Source: JACZUI01 sp965216725 (GTDB lineage Bacteria > Actinomycetota > Acidimicrobiia > Spongiisociales > ZC4RG35). From it: a stretch of 64,000 nt of DNA. This document shows positions 57,720 through 64,000 of this stretch, piece by piece. The notes beneath the pieces were generated by a model. It searched no databases. It worked only from the letters and a program-made list of their open reading frames with translations, and had not been told where the DNA came from. The position numbers and the translations under genes are program-made. Position 1 is the first letter of the stretch. Each line of letters begins with the position of its first letter. The stretch is taken from NCBI GenBank assembly GCA_965216725.1, contig CBDCGI010000022.1, forward strand, positions 155,696 through 219,695, read 5' to 3'.

Positions 57720-58580
57720 ATGAAAACGTCCGAACAGCCAGCGCCCTTCACCCTGCCCGAGGGCAAGCGAATGGCTGTTCTCTTCAACATTGCCTACGAG
57801 GGATGGGAGACGGGGGCGGCACCATCGATCGGGCCGATGGGGAATCCGCTTCCGGCCGGCACCTTCGACTATCAAGCATCGTCGTGGGGCGCCTATGGGC
57901 ATCGGAGAGGCATCTGGCGTTTGATGGATGTGTTCGAGTCCACCGGGACCAAGGCCACGGTGTTCGCGTCCGGTTGTCTTGCCGAAATTGCTCCGGATTC
58001 TCTGCGAGCGATATCCGAGGCTGGCCATGAGGTGGCAGCCCACGGTTACTCCCAGCATGTGATCCCAGCGCTACTCGACGTAGAGGAGGAGTCTTCCCAG
58101 ATGGAGCGTTGTCTGGATCTGCTCGCCGAGGCGACCGGGTCGCGGCCACGCGGGTGGCTGTCGCCGCGAGGCACTCCGAGTGCCGCCACTGCCCGGTTCG
58201 CCGCGAAACATGGGCTCACCTGGTTCGGTGATGTCTTCGACGAGGACACCCCTTACCTGCTGCCCACCGAAGGCGGGTCGATCGTGGCGATCCCGCTGAA
58301 GATGACCATCAACGACCTGCCGCACCATGTCCGCTACGGCAACAGCCCCCGATCTTTCGTTGATCTCTTCCACGATGCTTTCGCCGCGATGTATTCGTCC
58401 GGGGGAGAGGGGTGTTATCTGGATGTCACCGTCCACGCCCACGTTTTCGGCCGTCCTGAGGGGGCCTGGACGGTGGCCGAGATGGCATCGGAAGTCGCCG
58501 ATCGGCCTGACGTCTGGGTGCCGACTCGCGCCGAGATGGCGGATCGAGTCCTGAAACTCAGCCGAGAGACCGGGGTCTGA
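57720..58580 (+). CDS. PuuE-like polysaccharide-deacetylase-family protein
   Basis: The 286-aa protein shows a NodB-like fold of the PuuE subgroup: MAVLFNIAYEGWETGAAP at the metal-loop start, HEVAAHGYSQHVIPALLDVE (H-G-Y-x-x-H) and RPRGWLSPRGTPSA. The N-terminal D-D metal pair of classical deacetylases is absent, as in PuuE allantoinases. It may open a cyclic amide ring or deacylate an N-acyl compound; with the upstream M20 enzyme this suggests sequential hydrolysis of an N-heterocycle. ATG 57720 gives the best N-terminus. It is convergent with the CoxL gene with no spacing. Confidence 0.82.
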   Translation: MKTSEQPAPFTLPEGKRMAVLFNIAYEGWETGAAPSIGPMGNPLPAGTFDYQASSWGAYGHRRGIWRLMDVFESTGTKATVFASGCLAEIAPDSLRAISEAGHEVAAHGYSQHVIPALLDVEEESSQMERCLDLLAEATGSRPRGWLSPRGTPSAATARFAAKHGLTWFGDVFDEDTPYLLPTEGGSIVAIPLKMTINDLPHHVRYGNSPRSFVDLFHDAFAAMYSSGGEGCYLDVTVHAHVFGRPEGAWTVAEMASEVADRPDVWVPTRAEMADRVLKLSRETGV

Positions 58581-60968
58581 TCAAGGGGCGACCGGTTCTG
58601 CCTGTTCGATCAGGGCGCGCAGACGCGCCGGTGTGAGAGGGATCTCGTCGATCTCGAGACGGAGTGGCCTCAACGCGTCCGCCACTGCGTTGGCGATGGC
58701 GGCGGGAGCTGACGTCGTTCCACCCTCGCCGACTCCCTTCACCCCCAGCGGGTTCAGCGGCGTCGGATGGTTCTGGTGCACGATCTCGAAGGTAGGGACA
58801 TCTGCGGCGGTTGGCAGCAGATAGTCGATGAAGGTCGGGTTCAGCATCTGACCTTCCCGGTCGTAGACCACTTCCTCGAAGATGCCGTTGCCGATGCCGT
58901 GAGCAACTCCTCCGTGCTGCTGGCCGTCCACGACCATCGGGTTCAACTCCTGGCCACAGTCGTCGACCACCAGGTAGCGAAGGATCTCGATCGTCCCTGT
59001 TTCTGGATCGACCTCCACGATGACAGCGTGGGTCGAAGAGGCGAAAGTGACCGCCGGGGGCTGGTAGTAGGCCGAGAACTCCAAACTGGGGTCGATGTCA
59101 GCGGGGAAAGATGTGCCGGATCCTGGGCTCGCAGCTCCGGCGACCTCAGCGAGCGTGAGTTGAACCGTCGGCACCCCGGCAGGAGAAATGATTCCGTCTC
59201 GGATTGTGAGATCGGCGGCGCTGGCCTCGAGGAGATGCCCCGCGACGGCCAAGACCTTTTCACGGACCCGCCCGGCTCCGATCTGCACTGCCATTCCAGC
59301 AGTGACCGCGCTCCTGCTCGCGTTGGTCCCACCGCCGAATTCCACACGTCCCGTATCACCATGGTTGACAGTGATGCTGTCGATGGGAACGCCAAGTGTG
59401 TCGGCACACACCTGTGCGAGAACCGTCGCGTGGCTCTGGCCGTGCGAATTGGAGCCGGAGTCGACGATCACATGACCGCCGTCCTCGACTCGAACTCTTG
59501 CTCCTTCGAACGGCCCGATCCCCGAGCCCTCCACATGACATGAAAAGCCGATTCCGACATGCCGTCCCGATCTCCTCTGCTCCTCCTGCCAGCTCCTGAA
59601 ATCTTCGTAGCCGATCCCGTTGAGCGTCGTCTCCAGTTGGGCGGGAAAATCACCTGAGTCGTACACCATTTGGTTGCCGTCCCGGTAGAGCATGCCCATG
59701 TCGTAGGGCATCAGCTCCCCAGGAATGAGATTGATCCGGCGCACGTCGACGGGGTCTTTGCCCAGCTGCTCGGCGACGAGGTCCATCAGCCGCTCAATGA
59801 CGAATGCTGCTTCCGGGCGTCCTGCGCCGCGCACCGGTGTGTTGGGCAGCTTGTTGGTCAACACACATAGACCTTCGACATCCATGTGATCGATCCGGTA
59901 TTGGCTCCGCAGGTTGGAGGCGACGTTGTACGAGATCGTGACCGCGTACGGGTTGTATGCGCCGCAGTCCATTAGAAACCGATCGCGGACGGCGATCACC
60001 CGACCTTCGTCGTCGAAGCCGATTTCGACGTCGTGCAGCTGATCTCTGGCGTGTCTCGCGTTCGACAGGTTTTCCCTGCGGTCCTCGATCCATCTCACCG
60101 GCGTCTCCAGGCGATGCGCTAGGTGAGCGATCAGAATGTCCTCGGGATAGAGCCCCGAGCCGAAACTGCCGCCCATTGCCGGTGCGATCACTCTGATGTT
60201 GTCGTGGGGGATCCCGAGCATCTCGGCGATGTAACCCCGGAGCCAATGCGATCGCTGTGTCGTAGCCCAAACCGTCAGCGTGTTCGGAGCGTTTCCGTAA
60301 TCGGCAACCACGCCGCGGTTCTCGATCGGAGCACCGACAGAACGACCCAGCTTGAACCGCTTGACAAGACGGTGTGGTGAGGATTCCAGGGCCGATCCGA
60401 CGTCCCCTACGTGGATGCGAAGCCGGGAATGCAAGTTGTCTCCAAGATCGGGATGAAGGACCGTGGCGTCGTCTGACATAGAGTGTTCGGGGTCAGAGAC
60501 GACCGGGAGCGGCTCGTAGCTCACGTCGACCTTCTCTGCGGCGTCTTCGGCGAGATACCGGTCGCCTGCCACCACCACAGCAACCAGCTCGCCCACTCTT
60601 CGCACAACCTTTGAGGCGATGACCTCTGCCGAGTGAGGCTTGACAACCAGCCCGGCGGCTTCCGCCACGTGTTCCGGGGTCGTGATTGCATGCCTGGTGA
60701 AAGGCCCTACCCGGCCCTCGAGATCTGCTCCGGTTAGAACCGCGACCACGCCTGGGACCGCCCTGGCTGCGGTGGTATCGATATCGACGATGCGAGCGTG
60801 GGCCTCGGTCGAGCGGACCATCGCCGCCTCCAGCATCCCGTCGAGTCGGATATCTGCCACGAACCTGGCCGCTCCGGAGACCAATCCGGCGTCCTCACGC
60901 CTCGGCACCGACCGACCGACATATGCCCCGCCTCCGCTCAGGGGTTCAGTCGTCAATCGATCTCGCAT
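58581..60968 (-). CDS. CoxL-family molybdopterin large subunit, form II-like (copy 1)
   Basis: The 795-aa protein starts near RLVRREDAGLVSGAARFVADI-type text (PRREDAGLVSGAARFVAD). It carries MGGSFGSGLYPEDILIAHL (cofactor site), TPVRGAGRPEAAFVIERL and the catalytic Glu at about 748 in NPLGVKGVGEGG. The P-V-R-G-A-G-R motif places it with form II CoxL-like hydroxylases rather than true CO dehydrogenase. It overlaps the second large-subunit gene by 23 bases and is the last gene of the coxMSLL-type run. It probably hydroxylates an N-heterocyclic or aldehyde substrate. Confidence 0.92.
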   Translation of the reverse strand: MRDRLTTEPLSGGGAYVGRSVPRREDAGLVSGAARFVADIRLDGMLEAAMVRSTEAHARIVDIDTTAARAVPGVVAVLTGADLEGRVGPFTRHAITTPEHVAEAAGLVVKPHSAEVIASKVVRRVGELVAVVVAGDRYLAEDAAEKVDVSYEPLPVVSDPEHSMSDDATVLHPDLGDNLHSRLRIHVGDVGSALESSPHRLVKRFKLGRSVGAPIENRGVVADYGNAPNTLTVWATTQRSHWLRGYIAEMLGIPHDNIRVIAPAMGGSFGSGLYPEDILIAHLAHRLETPVRWIEDRRENLSNARHARDQLHDVEIGFDDEGRVIAVRDRFLMDCGAYNPYAVTISYNVASNLRSQYRIDHMDVEGLCVLTNKLPNTPVRGAGRPEAAFVIERLMDLVAEQLGKDPVDVRRINLIPGELMPYDMGMLYRDGNQMVYDSGDFPAQLETTLNGIGYEDFRSWQEEQRRSGRHVGIGFSCHVEGSGIGPFEGARVRVEDGGHVIVDSGSNSHGQSHATVLAQVCADTLGVPIDSITVNHGDTGRVEFGGGTNASRSAVTAGMAVQIGAGRVREKVLAVAGHLLEASAADLTIRDGIISPAGVPTVQLTLAEVAGAASPGSGTSFPADIDPSLEFSAYYQPPAVTFASSTHAVIVEVDPETGTIEILRYLVVDDCGQELNPMVVDGQQHGGVAHGIGNGIFEEVVYDREGQMLNPTFIDYLLPTAADVPTFEIVHQNHPTPLNPLGVKGVGEGGTTSAPAAIANAVADALRPLRLEIDEIPLTPARLRALIEQAEPVAP

Positions 60969-63298
60969 TCTGAATGGCCTGCCAGACCCGCATCGGGGTC
61001 ATCGGCATCTCGGTGATCTCGACTTGCAGGGGGCGCAACGCGTCGACAACCGCATTCGCTATGGCGGCTGGTGGAGACACGGCGGCTCCTTCGCCGGCAC
61101 CTTTGATACCCATTGGGTTCAAGGGCGAGAGATGGCTCTCGTGCTCGACGGTTACCGAGGGCACGTCGGCCGCAGTCGGCAGCAGATAATCCATGAAGCT
61201 GGCGTTGAGCAGCTGACCCGACGAGTCATAGACCACCTGCTCGAACAACGCATTGCCGATCCCGTGGGCGACGCCTCCATGCTGCTGGCCGTCGACAATC
61301 ATCGGATTGAGGATCAACCCGCAATCGTCGACCACGTAGTACTCCAATACCGAGACGAGCCCGGTATCGGGATCCACTTCCACTACTGCCACATGAGTGC
61401 CGGATGAATAGGTGACCGTGGGGGGGATGTAGTAGTCGGTCTCCTCCAAGCCCGGATCGAGTCCGTCGGGGAGCCGGCTTCCGGGCCCTGGAGCCGACGC
61501 CAGAGCAATGTCGCGCAAGGTGAGCGAGCTCTCGGGATCGCCTCGGACCGCGACGATTCCGTCTTCGATGACCAGATCTTTGACACTGACCTCCAGCATG
61601 TCCGCAGCGATGGCAAGGACTTTGTCTCTCACTTTGAGCGCAGCGCCGTTGACTGCGGATCCTGCGGTCACCGCGGAGCGGCTGGCGAAGGTTCCTCCAC
61701 CGTGGGCGATCAGATCGGTGTCTCCGGCCCTCACCGTGATTTGGTCGGGGGAGACTCCGAGAGCGTCGGCGCACACCTGAGCCAGCACCGTCTCATGACT
61801 TTGCCCGTGTGGGTTGCTACCGGAATGGACAGTGACATGTCCCGACTCGTCGACCCGGACCGTTGCGCCCTCGTGGGGCCCGAATCCGGAGCCTTCGACG
61901 TGTGAGGAGAGTCCGATCCCGATGATCCGCCCCTCCTCTCTGGCGGCACGGCGAGACTCCTCGAAATGCTCGTATCCGGAGAGGGCGAGCGCCCTATCGA
62001 ATTGCTCGGGATAGTCGCCCGAGTCGTAAACGATCCGCCCCCCGTCGCGGTACAGCATCCCCATGTCGTAAGGCATCAGATCAGCTGGAATCAGGTTCTT
62101 GCGTCTTATCTCCGCAGAGTCCGCGCCCAGTCGCGCAGCCACCATGTCCACCACCCGGTCAATCACGAAGGTGGCCGAAGTCCGTCCGGCTCCCCGCACC
62201 GGAGTGTTGTCTCGCTTGTTGGTGAGAACGCAAATCCCCTCGACGTCGAAATTGTCGATCTTGAACTCGTTGCGCAGGTGCGCAGCGGTGTTGTAGGAGA
62301 GAGTGATGACGAAGGGGTTGTAGGCGCCGGCATCGATCAAGAAGCGGTCTTTGAGTCCCACGATGGTGCCGTCGTTGTCGAAAGCGACTTCCACGTCGTG
62401 GTATTGGTCTCTGGTGTGGCGAGCGTTCCCGAGGTTCTCTCGCCGGTCCTCGATCCAGCGGATAGGCAGTCGAAGCTGGATTGCCAAGAAGGGAAACAGA
62501 ATCTCTTCGTTGTATATCCCCCCACCGAAGCTTCCGCCCATGTCCGGAGATATCACACGGATATGCGCCTCTGGCATCGCGAGCATGTCGGATAGGTAGC
62601 TGCGGAGAAGATGAGGCTTTTGCTGTGTCGCCCAGATCCGGAGATGATCAGTGGCGCGGTCGAACTCGACGACGACCCCCCGTGTCTCGAGGGGAGATCC
62701 GATTGACCGGTCCACCCTGATGTGGGTGCTCAGAGTGTGGTCGGCGTCTTTGAAGGCGGTGGCGACATCGCCGGAGCCGGTGTGGAAGGAGCAGTGAACG
62801 TTTCCCGGCACTTCGGGGTGGATCTGAGGGGCGTCCTCGCGCATGGCCGCCATCGGGTCGACCAGTGCCTCCAGAGGTTCATACTCGACTTCGATGGCCT
62901 CCAGCGCATCCTCGGCGACATAGCGGTTGTCTGCGAGAACAACGGCCACGGGTTCGCCCACTCGAAAGACCCTGTGTTCGGCGAGAAGCTGGGCTCGATA
63001 GGGATGCACCACGAGGTTGGTCTCGCGGGCAACGTGCTCGGGGATGGTCTTGTAGAACGGCCGAGTGATGGGGGCCGATCTTCCCGTCGAGATCCGATGC
63101 GGTGATGACCGCACGAACCCCTTCCATGTCGAGTGCAGCCGAGGTGTCGAGTCGGCTGATGTCGCCGTGGGCGATCGGACTTCTCAGAATGGCGGCTTCC
63201 ACCATCCCTGGGAGTCGGACGTCGGCCAGGTATTCGCCCCGTCCGGTGATCAGATGGTGGTCCTCCTTGCGACGAACGCTCTGGCCGACGTATGTCAT
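60946..63298 (-). CDS. CoxL-family molybdopterin large subunit, form II-like (copy 2), one-base frameshift
   Basis: The N-terminus is MTYVGQSVRRKEDHHLITGR in one frame (63298 to about 63075). It then breaks at a five-base G run at 63070-63074; from there the rest continues in another frame (ITRPFYKTIPEHVARETNLV). Removing one base gives 783 aa with a seamless match to copy 1. Cofactor and catalytic motifs are present: MGGSFGGGIYNEEILFP, PVRGAGRTSATFVIDR, and the Glu in NPMGIKGAGEGA. It overlaps the 2Fe-2S gene by four bases. Break is most likely a sequencing error. Confidence 0.88.
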
Positions 63299-63771
63299 GA
63301 CTGCATTCGGGCGAGCTCCTGCACCGCGAGAACGATGTTGTGGTATCCGGTGCAGCGGCAGAGATTTCCAGAAAGACGTTCCCTGATCACCTCCTCATCG
63401 GTGGTGGCGCCCTCTTCGAGGAACTCCACGACGCTCATGAGAAACCCTGGCGTGCAGAATCCGCACTGGAGGGCATGGTTCTTGGAGAATGCCTCTTGAA
63501 CCGGATGCAGTGTCCCGTCAGCCGATTCGAGCCCTTCGACGGTTTCGATCTCCAACCCGTCCGCTTGGACGGCGAGCATGAGACACGACCTCACCGTCTT
63601 TCCATCGACAAGGATCGTGCATGCCCCACAGACCCCGTGTTCGCAGCCAAGGTGGGTGCCGGTTAGGCCGAGCTCTTCCCTGAGGAAATCGGCAAGAGTC
63701 ATCCTGGGCTCGGCCGAGCCCGACCTCTCTACGCCGTTCACGATGAACCGTATTGCCATCTTGTCCGTCAA
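63295..63771 (-). CDS. 2Fe-2S small subunit of a CoxS/XdhC-type hydroxylase
   Basis: The 158-aa protein has the plant-type N-terminal [2Fe-2S] motif (CEHGVCGACTILVDG, then SC) and the second C-terminal cluster (QCGFCTPGF, then GNLCRCTGYHNI), typical of CoxS. It passes electrons between molybdopterin and FAD subunits. ATGA overlap with the downstream large-subunit gene and with the upstream FAD-subunit end (63768-63771) shows tight coupling. A single small subunit appears to serve both large subunits. Confidence 0.93.
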   Translation of the reverse strand: MTDKMAIRFIVNGVERSGSAEPRMTLADFLREELGLTGTHLGCEHGVCGACTILVDGKTVRSCLMLAVQADGLEIETVEGLESADGTLHPVQEAFSKNHALQCGFCTPGFLMSVVEFLEEGATTDEEVIRERLSGNLCRCTGYHNIVLAVQELARMQS

Positions 63772-64000
63772 GTGCTTCCTCCTTGGGCACGAGAGACGGC
63801 CTTGTGGAGCGCCCTGCGGGTGACCACCTCGGCGAGGTGTCTCTTATAGTCTGAGTTGCCGTGGACGTCTTCCATCGGCTCGATCGAATCGTTGACCAGC
63901 TTCGCAGCGGAGTCCAGCAATAACTTCTCGGGCTCCTTGCCGGTGAGCATCTGTTCGACCGTGTCAGCTCGCAGCGGTGTCATGCCGGCAGACATCACGC
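63768..64000 (-). CDS. FAD-binding medium subunit (CoxM-like), C-terminal end
   Basis: The last 77 or so codons of a CoxM-like protein are present: LDSAAKLVNDSIEPMEDVHG, then YKRHLAEVVTRRALHKAVSR, the usual end of the CO_deh_flav_C domain. The N-terminal FAD-binding domain lies beyond the window. It overlaps the CoxS start (63768-63771). It is the first gene of the M-S-L-L run as seen here. Confidence 0.85.
   Translation of the reverse strand, partial: VMSAGMTPLRADTVEQMLTGKEPEKLLLDSAAKLVNDSIEPMEDVHGNSDYKRHLAEVVTRRALHKAVSRAQGGST

Noticed and set aside
1..64000. tRNA, rRNA, CRISPR arrays, insertion sequences or prophage genes
   Set aside because: I read the intergenic gaps and found no cloverleaf-like sequence, regular short repeats with spacers, transposase or phage genes; a covariance search was not possible here.

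Overview
The window is a high-GC (roughly 60% by eye) bacterial chromosome segment, densely coded on both strands. An ATP-dependent DNA ligase N-terminus, a decayed WD40-protein remnant with the C-terminal tail seen in large actinobacterial WD40 proteins, many class III nucleotidyl cyclases (one fused to an AfsR-like ATPase), form II CoxL-type hydroxylases and frequent GTG/TTG starts all point to Actinomycetota, perhaps an uncultured acidimicrobial lineage. The phylum is inferred with fair confidence and the class only weakly. I saw no rRNA, tRNA, CRISPR array, prophage or insertion sequence.

Layout. 0-5.1 kb: ligase fragment, WD40 pseudogene, nitroreductase, RpiB-like protein, membrane-cupredoxin fusion, TauE/SafE and MFS transporters. 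5.2-19.8 kb (catabolic cluster 1, minus strand): an operon-like run with mostly 4-nt ATGA overlaps. In transcription order it encodes a peptide-type ABC binding protein, an LVIVD-repeat protein, an orphan CoxL-type molybdenum hydroxylase, an ACMSD-like amidohydrolase, a second LVIVD protein, DppBCDF-like transporter parts, a homocitrate-synthase-like enzyme, a GntR/FCD regulator and an FAH-family hydrolase. TTGATCAA palindromes lie at both ends and are candidate GntR sites. 19.9-42 kb: an accessory and housekeeping mixture containing five class III cyclases of five different architectures, an RibD-like reductase, a glycerol-dehydrogenase-like enzyme, LysE, an amidase, a membrane-anchored beta-propeller, a GT2-like protein, a secreted 5'-nucleotidase and small one-domain proteins. 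42.1-42.9 kb: an XRE/nucleotidyltransferase toxin-antitoxin-like pair.

42.9-56 kb (catabolic cluster 2): a LacI-type regulon. Near-identical CAATCGATTG palindromes lie before the sugar-type ABC operon (two sites), between the CMD and M24 genes, and between ridA-like and lacI-like genes. The structural genes are ABC permease/SBP/ATPase, an adenine-deaminase homologue with altered active-site motifs, a beta-hydroxyacid dehydrogenase, an AhpD/CMD protein, an M24 hydrolase with an altered metal site, a 2-oxoacid dehydrogenase E1 alpha/beta pair, TauE/SafE and RidA. 56.3-64 kb continues with an M20 amidohydrolase, a PuuE-like deacetylase and, convergently, a CO-dehydrogenase-like hydroxylase with one FAD subunit (cut by the window end), one 2Fe-2S subunit and two tandem large subunits. 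Together this suggests uptake, hydroxylation and deamination/hydrolysis of an unknown nitrogen-containing, possibly heterocyclic, compound. That is inference from families and context.

Two further points affect reading of the window. First, three otherwise good genes (SBP 18049-19808, EamA 20772-21721, CoxL 60946-63298) are each broken by one base in a G/C homopolymer. Restoring the base gives family-length proteins, so sequencing error is likely. Second, a roughly 75-bp block carrying a long perfect inverted repeat occurs twice (about 23.4 and 26.4 kb), with a weaker relative at 2.1 kb, and I do not recognise the family.
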